Source: Streptomyces sp. NBC_00557
GTDB lineage: Bacteria > Actinomycetota > Actinomycetes > Streptomycetales > Streptomycetaceae
NCBI RefSeq assembly: GCF_036345995.1
Contig: NZ_CP107796.1
Coordinates: 8,060,001 to 8,124,000 of the forward strand
DNA length: 64,000 nt
Direction of reading: 5' to 3'
Both the position numbers and the translations under genes were made by a program. Positions 18,039-26,941 of this stretch are shown here, piece by piece. The first letter of the stretch is position 1. The number at the start of each line of letters is the position of its first letter. The notes under the pieces are model-generated. The model saw only the letters and a list, made by a program, of their open reading frames with translations, did no database searches and was not told the DNA's origin.

Positions 18039-18467
18039 TCAGAGGTTTGCCCCATCGTCCTCGTCGTCTTCGGCTTCGAGCGCGTCCAGTGTGTCTCCGA
18101 TGCGGATGAGGTCTTCGTCGGAGAGTGGAGCTGGAGTCCAGCGGTGTGCGCGTGCGTGGTCGATGAAGGCCTTCTCCAACGGGACGTGGTAGCGCTCGAG
18201 GTAGTGAGCGAGGTCCGAGTACCAGAACCACTCGCCGTCGGTGCGCAGCTCCAACCCTGCGATGAACTCACCGCTCAGCGCGTCATGGACCGCGGATCCG
18301 GAGACGGCGAGGACCGATCCTGAACGCAGGTAGCGCGCCAGCTTCTCCTCGTCCGGGTCACCCTGGACGCGGACCGAGTCGCGCAGGGCGGCTCCGTCAG
18401 GGCGACCGTGTGCCAACTCCTTGAATTCGCCGAGGAACCGATCGTAGGGAAAGGATCCGCTGGCCAT
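18039..18467 (-). CDS. Conserved-looking hypothetical protein
   Basis: The 142-residue product from the ATG at 18467 (MASGSFPYDRFLGEF) is soluble and acidic, with a strongly acidic C-terminal tail (LEAEDDEDDGANL). The middle, TDGEWFWYSDLAHYLERYHV, is rich in aromatics and looks like a structured alpha/beta domain. I do not recognise a family; composition and the strong terminator downstream support a real gene. Single-gene unit; its upstream neighbour is on the other strand. Confidence 0.7.
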   Translation of the reverse strand: MASGSFPYDRFLGEFKELAHGRPDGAALRDSVRVQGDPDEEKLARYLRSGSVLAVSGSAVHDALSGEFIAGLELRTDGEWFWYSDLAHYLERYHVPLEKAFIDHARAHRWTPAPLSDEDLIRIGDTLDALEAEDDEDDGANL

Positions 18468-18794
18468 GTGCTCAAGCCTATTCAGCGCCGGCCCCTGCCC
18501 GCCTCCGGATTTCGTACAACGCCGCTTCACAGGCCTAGACGTTGTTGTGAAAGCACTGGTCACGGCCACTCGTTGATGGCTGCGACCAGTTCGTCAAGCT
18601 CCTCATGCCCGTCGGATCACAGAAACTGCAGCGCTCGAAGTGAGCGTGGACGGTTGGCCAGTGGTGTGGCGCGTTCGGCTTCTGGTGGGCGGGGTGCTGT
18701 GCTCAGCCTTCGGTGATCACGGGTGGTATTTCGCTGCTTGTGCGCGGACCTCGCCCCGTACGATCACCTGGTACGGCTGTTGGAGGGGGTGGGA
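18468..18794. other. Divergent promoter region, no gene seen
   Basis: This holds the 5' sides of the 18.0-kb gene and the HEAT-like gene. No palindromic operator was noticed. Confidence 0.4.
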
Positions 18795-20216
18795 ATGCCT
18801 GAGGTCAGCGAGGACGGGACAGCGGCAGTGATGCGGCTCGCGGCGGGTGCGCCGCTTGGGAGCACGCTTGATGTCGCGGACCCGAGTGACTGGCTCGCGC
18901 TGGACGCGCAAGTGCGTGAGGTGGCCTGGTACCGGCCGCGGTTGCTGCCGGAGTGGGAGTACGCCGCCCCGCTGCCCGCCGACCTGACCCAGCTCGGCGA
19001 GTCTCGGCTGGCGCTCGCCCTCTGCCACCGTGACGGGCGGATCCGTGAGGAGGCGGTGCGCCGGTCGGCGCAATACCCCGGTCTGATGCCGTTGGTCGTC
19101 ATCCGCTGCGCCGATTGGGCCGGCCCGGTGCGCGAGTGCGCTCGGCAGTTGCTGCGCGAGGCCCTGAACGTCGAGTCCGCCCTCACCCTCGCGCCGCTCA
19201 TCCTCCGCGTCGGCCGCCGCGACAGAGGTGACTTCGGCGTCGATGAGCTGGGTCAGGTTTTGCGCCGGGCATCCCGCGGACAGCTCGTTGCTCTCTTCGG
19301 CGACCGCGACCGCATGGTCCGGCGGTTCGTATACCGGCAGGCCGTCGAGGGCGGGCTGCTCCGTCCCGGTGAGCTGGCCCACGCGGCCGCCCAGGACGAG
19401 GACAACGTGATCCAGGACCTGTGCGCCACAGCGGCGCTTGCGGCGCTGGGAGATGAGGAGGCGTACGAGGAGGTGCTGCCTCCTCTGCTGTCGGCGCGTA
19501 ACCCGCGTGCTCGTTCAGCCGGCGTCACCGGACTGCGGCGGGCGGGGTGGTCACGGCGGGCGGAGTCGTTTCTCAGCGACCGGTCCGCGCTCGTGCGTGC
19601 TTGCGCCCGGTATGTCGTACGACAACAGGGGGGTGATCCGGTGGCCTGGTACCGGGAGCGGTGCACGGCATCGGACGGCCTCGAGTTGCCGCCGGGTGCG
19701 GTCATCGGGCTGGCCGAGTGCGGCAACCGCGCGGACGCCGCACTGCTGTGGCCGCTGCTCGCGCACGCCGCGGCCGGTGTGCGGGCGCGGGCGGTGGCAG
19801 GGCTGCGGACACTGGACTGCGTGGATGCCGAGCAGTTGCGGCCGCTCCTCGACGACCCTGGCGCCGGCGTCGTCCGAGAGACAGCCATCGCCCTGCTGCC
19901 CTCGGCAAAGGAACTGCCCGCCGACTGGCTACTGGAGCGCACCGGTTCCGAGCGGCCGCGGCACGTCCGCGTCGCCGCGTTCCGGCTGCTCGACGCGCGC
20001 GGCGGCATCGTGGCGCTACGGGCGGCGGTCGGCCTGCTGGAGGACCCGGACGTGAAGCTGCGTACCTGGGCCGCGCAGAGCGTGCAGCGCTGGCATCCGT
20101 CGGCGTACGTGCGGCGCGGCGACCCGGAGGTGCGGGAACTGCTCGAGCGGAGCCGACACCTCTTCAGCGACCACGGCCTGCGCCGACGCAAGCGGGAGGC
20201 CGGGGCGGACCGCTGA
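18795..20216 (+). CDS. HEAT-like repeat protein
   Basis: The 473-residue product from the ATG at 18795 is preceded by a strong GGAGGGGG, which decides this start over in-frame codons upstream at 18723. From about residue 80 it is built of alpha-helical repeats of about 30 residues of the HEAT/PBS-lyase type, for example REEAVRRSAQYPGLMPLVV, SALVRACARYVVRQ, VRARAVAGLRTLD and DVKLRTWAAQSVQRWHP. Such solenoids act as binding scaffolds. The first 60 residues (WLALDAQVREVAWYRPR) are not repeats. No partner gene is adjacent. A second, longer HEAT protein is at 55.8 kb. Confidence 0.82.
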   Translation: MPEVSEDGTAAVMRLAAGAPLGSTLDVADPSDWLALDAQVREVAWYRPRLLPEWEYAAPLPADLTQLGESRLALALCHRDGRIREEAVRRSAQYPGLMPLVVIRCADWAGPVRECARQLLREALNVESALTLAPLILRVGRRDRGDFGVDELGQVLRRASRGQLVALFGDRDRMVRRFVYRQAVEGGLLRPGELAHAAAQDEDNVIQDLCATAALAALGDEEAYEEVLPPLLSARNPRARSAGVTGLRRAGWSRRAESFLSDRSALVRACARYVVRQQGGDPVAWYRERCTASDGLELPPGAVIGLAECGNRADAALLWPLLAHAAAGVRARAVAGLRTLDCVDAEQLRPLLDDPGAGVVRETAIALLPSAKELPADWLLERTGSERPRHVRVAAFRLLDARGGIVALRAAVGLLEDPDVKLRTWAAQSVQRWHPSAYVRRGDPEVRELLERSRHLFSDHGLRRRKREAGADR

Positions 20217-20530
20217 GTCTGCCTGGGCACTCAGGCATACCAGCACCGGCCTCCGTGGCTGTCGTGCGTGAACGGGATGGGATGTCCGAGGGGCCCAGTT
20301 GGAGGTGACCCTGCGTAACCGCACACCACCGCGCGCGTGGCCTTCTGCACCACGTCAACCCGAGGATCGGCCTGCGCGAGGATGACTTCCAGTCGCTTGC
20401 CGACTTCGCCCGTTCTCTGGGTACTTCGCATGCCGCCGACTGAGTCTTTCCTCAGTCCGTCGGGGACCTCTCTGTCGTCCATCACCCCAACCGCCAAGCC
20501 CCTGGGGCACACTCGTTCTGAAACGATCAG
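20217..20530. other. Intergenic between convergent genes
   Basis: No convincing gene, and no good inverted repeat for a bidirectional terminator, was seen in these 314 bases between the HEAT-like gene and rbsD. Confidence 0.4.
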
Positions 20531-20920
20531 TCAGAAGAACACTCCGCATCGCAGCAGCACGTTCGCGTACGGACGGGCCTCGCCCGTCCGTACGATCAAC
20601 TGTGCTCCGGACGACCGCTCCTTGAGGTGCTCGTGCGGGACGAGTGCCAGGTCGGGAAAGTGCCCGTCCAACAGCGCGGCCGCCGCGGGATTGGCGGTCC
20701 GGATCTCCTCGGCCGCCGTGGCGCCTTCGACGACCAGTTCGGCGAGCAGGCCGTCCAGCACCTCGGCGAAGGACGGCACCCCGGCTCGGAAGGCCAGGTC
20801 GACCACGCGCGGACGCTTGGGTATGGGCATGCCCGCGTCGCACACCAGTACCTGGTCGGTGTGGCCCAACGCGGCCAGTTCGCCCGCCAGATGGCGGTTG
20901 AGGATTCCGGCCTTCTTCAC
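20531..20920 (-). CDS. rbsD: D-ribose pyranase RbsD
   Basis: The 129-residue product is full length for RbsD and starts KKAGILNRHL, with the catalytic histidine H20 in ALGHTDQVLVCDAGMPIP and the C-terminal VRTGEARPYANVLLRCGVFF. It interconverts pyranose and furanose forms of D-ribose so that the kinase can use it. The GTG at 20920 overlaps the TGA of rbsK by 4 bases, so rbsD is translated with rbsK as last gene of the ribose operon. Confidence 0.95.
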   Translation of the reverse strand: MKKAGILNRHLAGELAALGHTDQVLVCDAGMPIPKRPRVVDLAFRAGVPSFAEVLDGLLAELVVEGATAAEEIRTANPAAAALLDGHFPDLALVPHEHLKERSSGAQLIVRTGEARPYANVLLRCGVFF

Positions 20921-21819
20921 AGTGCGTCGGCCTCCTCGGCGGTGGGGTAGGAGTCCTGGGCCCCGCGGCGGGTGACGGCCAGGGCGCCGACGCGTGCCGC
21001 ATAGGCGGCGGCTGCCTCCAGCCCCGCCCCGGCGCCGAGGCCGAAGGCCAGCGCCGCGGTGAAGGCGTCGCCGGCGCCGGTCGTGTCCACGGCGTCGACT
21101 GTTACCGGCGGGATGCGGGTGGTGGTGTCCCGGGTCGCCACCAGGGCGCCCTCGCCGCCCAGGGTGACGACGACGGAGCGTGGGCCGCGGGCGAGCAGGG
21201 CCCGGGCCCAGTCCTCGGGGGTCTCGCCCGTGGCGGTGTCGCCGAGGATGACCTTCGCCTCGTGTTCGTTCACGATCAGCGGGTCGCACGCGGCGACGAC
21301 CTCGTCGGGCAGGGGACGCGGGGGCGAGGGGTTGAGCACGAAACGGCTTCCCGGTGCCAGGCCGCGCACCACCTCCACCACCGTCTCCAGCGGGATCTCC
21401 AACTGCGCGGACACCACCCGGGAGGAGCGCAGCAGACCGGCCGCGGCCTGTACGTCCTGGGGTGTGAGACGTGCGTTGGCGCCCGGGGAGACCACGATGC
21501 TGTTGTCGCCCGACGGATCCACCGTGATCAGCGCGACGCCGGTCGGCGCCCCGCCCGTCAGCACGCCGGCCGTGTCGACGCCGGCGGCTCGCAGCGAGTC
21601 GAGGAGCATCCGGCCGTGGGCGTCGTCGCCGACGCGGGCCAGCAGGGCGGTGCGGGCGCCGAGCCGGGCGGCCGCGACCGCCTGGTTGGCGCCCTTGCCG
21701 CCCGGATGGACGGCCAGGTCGGAGCCGAGCACCGTCTCCCCGGGCCCTGGACGCCGCTCGACGCCGACGACCAGGTCGGCGTTGGCGGATCCCACGACCA
21801 GCAGGTCGTAGTCGTACAT
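20917..21819 (-). CDS. rbsK: Ribokinase
   Basis: The 300-residue PfkB-family kinase carries both signature regions: GGKGANQAVAAARLG near residue 42 and DTTGAGDAFTAALAFG near 245, with the catalytic aspartate in GAGD. It phosphorylates D-ribose at O5 with ATP in the cytoplasm. It lies downstream of the permease-binding protein fusion, separated by a 77-base gap that contains a stable hairpin, and overlaps rbsD. Confidence 0.95.
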   Translation of the reverse strand: MYDYDLLVVGSANADLVVGVERRPGPGETVLGSDLAVHPGGKGANQAVAAARLGARTALLARVGDDAHGRMLLDSLRAAGVDTAGVLTGGAPTGVALITVDPSGDNSIVVSPGANARLTPQDVQAAAGLLRSSRVVSAQLEIPLETVVEVVRGLAPGSRFVLNPSPPRPLPDEVVAACDPLIVNEHEAKVILGDTATGETPEDWARALLARGPRSVVVTLGGEGALVATRDTTTRIPPVTVDAVDTTGAGDAFTAALAFGLGAGAGLEAAAAYAARVGALAVTRRGAQDSYPTAEEADAL

Positions 21820-21842
21820 GAGGGGACCTTCCCGATAGGTGG

Positions 21843-21882
21843 CCGGGGGCGGGGCGCCACCGTGCCGGCACCCCGCCCCCGG
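21843..21882 (-). terminator. Intercistronic hairpin between rbsCB and rbsK
   Basis: CCGGGGGCGGGG at 21843-21854 pairs with CCCCGCCCCCGG at 21871-21882 (12 bp). It stands inside the operon on the minus strand, so it is more likely a partial terminator or mRNA-processing or stabilising element that lowers kinase expression relative to the transporter than a full stop. Confidence 0.6.
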
Positions 21883-21896
21883 TTGGAGCGCCGCTG

Positions 21897-23843
21897 TCAG
21901 CCGTGGAAACCGGCCACGTTCTGCTGCGTGACCACCTTCACCGGGACCTTCACCGTGTCCTGGACCTTCTTGCCCTGCACGGCCTTGAGCGCGTTGTCGA
22001 CGGCGATCCGGCCGAGCTGGGTGGGCTGCTGTGCCACCGAGGCGTACAGGGTGCCGTTCTGGACCGCCTTCAGTCCGTCCGGGGTGCCGTCGAAGCCCAT
22101 GACCTGGACCAACTTGCCGGCCTTGGAGCCGAGTGCCTTGATGGCGCCGAGCGCCATCTCGTCGTTGGCGGCGATGACGCCCTGGACGTCGGGGTGGGCC
22201 TGCAGCAGGTTGGACATGACGTCGAGGCCCTTGGTGCGGTCGAAGTCGGCCGGCTGCTGGGCGACGACCTGGATGCCCGGGTAGGCCTTCAGCCCCTTGG
22301 CGAAGCCTTCCGCGCGTTCGCGGGCGGCGGAGGTGCCGGCCTGGCCCTGCAGGATGACGATCTTGCCGTGTCCGCCGAGCTTCTCGGCGAGCGTCCTGGC
22401 GGAGAGTTCACCGCCGGCGATGTTGTCGGAGGCGACGAGGGTGTCGACGGACGCCTTGTTGACGCCGCGGTCGACGGCGATCACCGGGATCCTCGCCTTG
22501 TCGGCGGCCTTCACCGAGTTGCTCGCCGCGTCGGAGTCCACGGGGTTGACGATGATCGCGCCGTAGCCGGAACTGGTGAAGTTCTGCAGCTGGTTGGCCT
22601 GCTGCGAGGCGTCGTTCTGCGCGTCCGTGACGGTCAGGTCCACGCCCAGCTTCTTCGCCTCGGCCTGCGCGCCGGACCGGATCTGCACGAAGAAGGGGTT
22701 GTTGAGCGTGGACAGCGACAGACCCATCTTCGGGGTGCTGCCGGCGGAGCCGTCGTGCAGGAAGGAGGTGGCGCCCACCAGTGCGACGGTGACCGCCGCC
22801 GCCAGGGCGTACGTGCCCGCCTGCCGGCCCTTGCTGCCGCCCGTGCCGGCCGCGACGGGTGTCGCCCCGGCCTTGCGGCGCAGCGTGTCCAGGAGCACCG
22901 CGAGCGCGATGACGACACCGATGACGACCTGCTGCCAGAAGGCGGACACCGACAGGAGGTTGAGGCCGTTGCGCAGCACGGCCAGGATCAGCGCGCCGAT
23001 CAGGGTGCCGGACGCCTTGCCGGTGCCGCCGGCGAGGGAGGCGCCGCCGATGACGACCGCCGCGATCGCGTCGAGTTCGTAGCCGTTGGCCGCCTGGGGC
23101 TGGGCGGAGGACAGCCGGGAGGCCAGCACGATGCCCGCGGCCGCGGCGAACAGGCCGGACAGCGCGTAGATGGCGAGCTTCTGCCGGTTCACCCGCAGGC
23201 CCGACAGACGCGCGGCCTCCTCGTTGCCGCCGATCGCGTACATCGAGCGGCCGATGTAGGTGCGGCCGAGGACGAAGGCGGCGATCAGCCCCATCACGAC
23301 CATGACCAGCACCGGGACGGGCAGCCAGTTGCCGACGGTGTCACCGAGGTGGGAGACGGAGGACGGGAAGGGGATGGGCACGCCTCCGGAGATCACCAGC
23401 GACAGGCCTCGGGCCACCGACAGCATGGCGAGCGTCGCGATGAAGGGCGGCAGCTTGCCGTAGGCGATGAGGAAGCCGTTGACCAGGCCGGCCACGATGC
23501 CGGTGGCGACCGCGAGCAGCAGGGCCAGGACGACGGGTACGCCGTGCGATGTGGCGCTCCAGGCGAGCACGGTCGACGACAGCGCGGCCACCGATCCGAC
23601 CGACAGGTCGATGCCGGCCGCGACGATCACGAAGGTGACGCCGAAGGCGAGGATCGCCGTCACGGCCGCCTGGACACCCACGTTGAGGAGGTTGTCGGTC
23701 GTGAGGAAGTCGCCGGACAGCGCCGACAGGGCGATGAAGAGGACGATCAGCGCGGTCAGCGCGCCGTTGTCGAGCAGGACGCGGCGCAGGCCGCTCGTGG
23801 CGCCACCGGCGCCCGCCTTGCTCTTGAGCGTGTCAGTGGCCAC
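21897..23843 (-). CDS. Ribose ABC transporter permease fused to its substrate-binding protein
   Basis: The 648-residue product is RbsC followed by RbsB in one chain. Residues about 20-330 are the permease with roughly 8-10 hydrophobic segments and the GIDLSVGSVAALSS and GRTYIGRSMYAIGGNEEAARLSG motifs of the RbsC family. A further hydrophobic helix at about 343-362 probably acts as an anchor. Residues about 369-648 are a periplasmic-binding-protein-like fold of the RbsB type (MGLSLSTLNNPFFVQIRSGA, then VIAVDRGVN and VIAANDEMALGAIKAL). In a Gram-positive the binding protein is usually a separate lipoprotein; fusion fixes one binder per permease chain. The GTG at 23843 overlaps the end of rbsA by 11 bases. 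Confidence 0.93.
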   Translation of the reverse strand: MATDTLKSKAGAGGATSGLRRVLLDNGALTALIVLFIALSALSGDFLTTDNLLNVGVQAAVTAILAFGVTFVIVAAGIDLSVGSVAALSSTVLAWSATSHGVPVVLALLLAVATGIVAGLVNGFLIAYGKLPPFIATLAMLSVARGLSLVISGGVPIPFPSSVSHLGDTVGNWLPVPVLVMVVMGLIAAFVLGRTYIGRSMYAIGGNEEAARLSGLRVNRQKLAIYALSGLFAAAAGIVLASRLSSAQPQAANGYELDAIAAVVIGGASLAGGTGKASGTLIGALILAVLRNGLNLLSVSAFWQQVVIGVVIALAVLLDTLRRKAGATPVAAGTGGSKGRQAGTYALAAAVTVALVGATSFLHDGSAGSTPKMGLSLSTLNNPFFVQIRSGAQAEAKKLGVDLTVTDAQNDASQQANQLQNFTSSGYGAIIVNPVDSDAASNSVKAADKARIPVIAVDRGVNKASVDTLVASDNIAGGELSARTLAEKLGGHGKIVILQGQAGTSAARERAEGFAKGLKAYPGIQVVAQQPADFDRTKGLDVMSNLLQAHPDVQGVIAANDEMALGAIKALGSKAGKLVQVMGFDGTPDGLKAVQNGTLYASVAQQPTQLGRIAVDNALKAVQGKKVQDTVKVPVKVVTQQNVAGFHG

Positions 23844-25353
23844 GGCTGGCCTCCGTTCCGGTAGTGGGATGGCTGACGGCGAGCGCCATCACGGCGTCCT
23901 GGGTGGCCTCCCCGGCGTCGAGTTCGCCCGCGATGCGGCCCTGGGCCATCACCAGCACCCGGTCGCTCATGCCGAGCACCTCGGGCAGGTCGCTGGAGAT
24001 CATCAGGACGGCGGCGCCCGCGGCCGTCAGTTCGTTGATGAGCTGGTAAATCTCGACCTTGGCGCCGACGTCGATCCCGCGCGTCGGCTCGTCGAGGATG
24101 AGCACCTTCGTGTCGGCGAGCAGCCACTTGCCGATGACGACCTTCTGCTGGTTGCCTCCGGAGAGTGTGCGCACGTGCTGGTCGAGTCCTGCCATGCGCA
24201 CGCCCAGTTGCCCGGCGATCCGCTCGGCGGCCGCGTGCTGGCTCTTGCGGTCGACCAGCCCCGCACGGGTCGCCTTCCGCATGGTCACCAGGCCGAGGTT
24301 CTCCTCCACCGTCGCGTCCAGCACCAGCCCCTGCCCCTTGCGGTCCTCGGGCACGAGCCCGATCCCGGCCGCCATCGCCGCGTTGACGTCGTGCCGGCGC
24401 AGCACACTGCCGGAGACCTTCACGGTTCCCGCGTCGTAGGGGTCCGCGCCGAACACGGCACGCACCACCTCGGTACGGCCCGCACCGACCAGACCGGCGA
24501 TGCCGACGACCTCGCCCGCGTGCACCTCGAAGCTGATGTCGTGGAAGACCCCGTCGCGCGCCAGGCCCTCCACCGTCAGCAGGGCCGGGCCGGCAGCGGC
24601 CCGCTCACGTGGGTACTGCTGCTCGATGGAGCGGCCCACCATGAGCCGCACGAGCTCCTCCTGCGACGTGCTCGCCGGAACCTGCCCGACGCTCCGGCCG
24701 TCACGGATCACGGTGACGCGGTCGCCCAACGCGGCGATCTCGTCGAGGTGATGGGTGATGAACACGATGCCCACGCCGTCCTCGCGCAGCGTGCGCACGA
24801 TCGCGAAGAGCTTGTCGACCTCCTCGGAGGTGAGCACGGCGGTCGGCTCGTCCATGATGAGCACACGCGCGTTCAGACTGAGGGCCTTCGCGATCTCCAC
24901 CATCTGCAGGCGCGCGATGCCCAGATCACGCACCCGAGCGCGGGGCGACACCGTCACGCCGACGCGCTCGAGCAGGACGGCAGCCTCCGCCTCCATCGTC
25001 CGGCGGTCGATCATCCCGAAGCGGCGCGGCTGACGGCCCAGGAAGATGTTCTCCGCGACCGTCAGATCGGGAACGAGGTTGAACTCCTGGTAGATCGTGG
25101 CTATTCCGAGACGCTCGGCGTCCTGCGCACCGTGGATACGGACCTCTTCGCCGCCGACGACGATGCGTCCGGCGTCGGGTGTGTACGCACCCGACAGCAT
25201 CTTGATGAGCGTGCTCTTGCCGGCACCGTTCTCACCGAGCAGGACATGCACCTCGCCCCGGCGCAGGTCGAAGTCGACGCCGTCGAGCGCGACGACCCCG
25301 GGGAAGGACTTGCGTATGCCCTCGATGCGCAGCAACTCCTCCGGATTGCTCAC
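23833..25353 (-). CDS. rbsA: Sugar ABC transporter ATP-binding protein RbsA
   Basis: From the GTG at 25353, preceded by AGGAG, the product has 506 residues and two tandem ATPase domains, the usual RbsA form. The first has Walker A GENGAGKSTLIKML, signature LGIARLQMVEIAKAL and Walker B VLIMDEPTAVL; the second has a degenerate Walker A (GLVGAGRTEVVRA), the signature LSGGNQQKVVIGKWL and LILDEPTRGIDVG. It energises D-ribose import with the permease-binding protein fusion. The GTG shares bases with the TGA of the LacI regulator gene (25352-25350), so the regulator and transporter are coupled. Confidence 0.95.
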   Translation of the reverse strand: MSNPEELLRIEGIRKSFPGVVALDGVDFDLRRGEVHVLLGENGAGKSTLIKMLSGAYTPDAGRIVVGGEEVRIHGAQDAERLGIATIYQEFNLVPDLTVAENIFLGRQPRRFGMIDRRTMEAEAAVLLERVGVTVSPRARVRDLGIARLQMVEIAKALSLNARVLIMDEPTAVLTSEEVDKLFAIVRTLREDGVGIVFITHHLDEIAALGDRVTVIRDGRSVGQVPASTSQEELVRLMVGRSIEQQYPRERAAAGPALLTVEGLARDGVFHDISFEVHAGEVVGIAGLVGAGRTEVVRAVFGADPYDAGTVKVSGSVLRRHDVNAAMAAGIGLVPEDRKGQGLVLDATVEENLGLVTMRKATRAGLVDRKSQHAAAERIAGQLGVRMAGLDQHVRTLSGGNQQKVVIGKWLLADTKVLILDEPTRGIDVGAKVEIYQLINELTAAGAAVLMISSDLPEVLGMSDRVLVMAQGRIAGELDAGEATQDAVMALAVSHPTTGTEASRGH

Positions 25354-26366
25354 GACTGACTCCTGTTCGTTGCGGGGGGCTCGCCGCACGAGCGGCGTAC
25401 GACGAGACGGGCGGGCAGGGTGACGGACTCAGGGGTGCGCCCCTCGATGCGGTCGACCAGCGCGCGCACGGCTTCGCGGCCCAGTTCGCCCGTGGGCTGG
25501 GCGATCGCGGTGATCGGCGGATCGGTGTGCACGAACCACGGGATGTCGTCGAACGCGACCAGTGCGATGTCGTCCGGAACGCGCAGCCCGCGCGCCCGTA
25601 TGGCGTCCAGCGCGCCCAGCGCCATCAGGTTGTCGGCGGCGAACACGACCTCGGGCGGCTCGGGCAGGTCCAGGAACGCCTCGGTGACCCGCCGGCCGCT
25701 GTCGGCCTGGAAGTCGCCCTGTCCGATGTAGACGTCGGGCAGATCCAGCCCGTGCGCGGCCAGCCCCTCCCGGAAGGCCTCGATCCGCTCCCGTCCGGTG
25801 GTGGTCGCCGCAGGGCCCGCGATGATGGCCAGCCTGCGGTGCCCGAGCCCGTACAGATGCGCGACGAGGTCCCGTACGGCGCCTCGTCCGTCGGAGCGCA
25901 CCACCGGCACGTCCGTGTCCGCGATCCAGCGGTCCACGAAGACCATCGGCGTCCCCGCGCGTGCCGCGTCCGCCATCAGCGGGGAGCAGCCGTCGGTCGG
26001 CGAGACCAGCAGCCCGTCGATCCGGCGGTCCAGCAGGGTCCGTACGTGATGGTCCTGGAGGTCGGGCCGCTCGTCGGCGTTGCCGATGATGACGCTGTAG
26101 CCCAGCAGACGGGCCTCCACCTCGACGGACCGGGCCAGCTCGGTGAAGTAGGGATTCAGCACGTCGCTGATGACCAGGCCGAGAGTGCGGGTCTGGTCGG
26201 TGCGCAGCGAGCGGGCGACGGCGTTCGGGCGGTAGCCCAGCTTTTCGACAGCGGCCAGCACCCGCTCCCGTGCGCGCGCACTGACCGACGGATGGTCGTT
26301 CAGCACACGCGAGACCGTGGCGACGGACACGTCCGCCGCGGCGGCCACGTCCTTAATGCTCGCCAT
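25350..26366 (-). CDS. rbsR: LacI-family regulator of the ribose operon
   Basis: The 338-residue product starts with a textbook LacI helix-turn-helix (IKDVAAAADVSVATVSRVLN) and hinge (RPNAVARSLRTDQTRTLGLV), followed by a PBP1-like sugar-binding domain. A strong GGAGG lies upstream of the ATG at 26366. It is the first gene of the rbs operon and overlaps rbsA by 4 bases, so it controls its own synthesis. Two CGATCG-free, LacI-type palindromes lie directly upstream (26392-26441). Ribose or ribose phosphate as inducer is inferred from context. Confidence 0.93.
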   Translation of the reverse strand: MASIKDVAAAADVSVATVSRVLNDHPSVSARARERVLAAVEKLGYRPNAVARSLRTDQTRTLGLVISDVLNPYFTELARSVEVEARLLGYSVIIGNADERPDLQDHHVRTLLDRRIDGLLVSPTDGCSPLMADAARAGTPMVFVDRWIADTDVPVVRSDGRGAVRDLVAHLYGLGHRRLAIIAGPAATTTGRERIEAFREGLAAHGLDLPDVYIGQGDFQADSGRRVTEAFLDLPEPPEVVFAADNLMALGALDAIRARGLRVPDDIALVAFDDIPWFVHTDPPITAIAQPTGELGREAVRALVDRIEGRTPESVTLPARLVVRRSCGEPPATNRSQS

Positions 26367-26391
26367 CGCCGCTCCACCTCCTCGTGGACGT

Positions 26392-26441
26392 CGTGTAATC
26401 GATTACTCGATTGCGCAGGAAGGATTGGAATCGATTACACG
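26392..26441. promoter_or_regulatory. Paired LacI-type operators of the ribose operon
   Basis: GTAATCGATTAC at 26395-26406 is a perfect 12-bp palindrome with a central CG, as in LacI-family operators. A second copy, GGAATCGATTAC, spans 26427-26438. The outer arms CGTGTAATCGATT (26392-26404) and AATCGATTACACG (26429-26441) form a perfect 13-bp inverted repeat. The site centres are 32 bp apart, about three helical turns, which would allow cooperative binding. They begin 26 bases upstream of the rbsR start. Confidence 0.85.
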
Positions 26442-26717
26442 AGCCGGAACAAGATGTGCCGGCAGTGACGTCCGTCACGTGACGCAGGACTCCGGGCGGG
26501 AACGAACGCTGCCGGTCAACACCCGCACCGGCCCGCCTTGAGAGGGACCCGAGGCGCCGCCGGACGGCTCTCCGGCAGTCGAATGCTCGTACCGCCTGAA
26601 GCCGAGGAGGCGGACGCGTTCATGGCCGCGGTCCACATCGGACAGACGGCGCCCGGCGGTGAAGCAGCGCGGATGCCGGGCCACGGTGAGTGCCCCGTTC
26701 AGGACCGGGTCCTGCGG

Positions 26718-26930
26718 TCAGCATCCGAGGGCGCCGGCCCGGATCTTGAGCAGGGTCGGCTTTCCGGCACCGTTCTCACCGACGACGCCGACGAGTTGAC
26801 CAGAGGCGACCGTCAACTCGGCCCCGCGCGGGGCGGACTGCTTGCCGTGGGACTCGTGGATGCCGAGGGCCTGGAGGATGGGTGCGGGTGCGGGTGCGGG
26901 TGCGGGTATGGGTGTTGAGCCGGGCGCCGT
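26718..26930 (-). pseudogene. N-terminal relic of an ABC transporter ATPase gene
   Basis: Read on the minus strand this frame gives LQALGIHESHGKQSAPRGAE, LTVASGQLVGVVGENGAGKPT and then stops after KIRAGALGC at 26718. It is clearly the beginning of an ABC ATPase: the Walker A is intact except that the serine of GKST is proline (GKPT), and everything after about 45 residues is missing. It follows a TetR relic, the order seen in drug-efflux ABC loci of Streptomyces. It cannot make a functional protein. Confidence 0.72.
26881..26908. repeat. Hexanucleotide tandem repeat
   Basis: Four perfect GGTGCG units (26881-26904) followed by GGTATGGGTG. They encode a Pro-Ala stretch near the N terminus of the ABC ATPase relic and are a likely slippage site. 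Confidence 0.8.
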
Positions 26931-26941
26931 GCTCGGCCTTC

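Noticed and set aside
21903..23864. 653-residue frame antisense to rbsCB
   Set aside because: Shadow of the transporter gene; no start signal and no recognisable domain.
26881..26908. GGTGCG repeats and the TGGCCCGCGC repeats at 43.05 kb as CRISPR
   Set aside because: They are contiguous short tandem repeats without spacers and there are no cas genes in the window.
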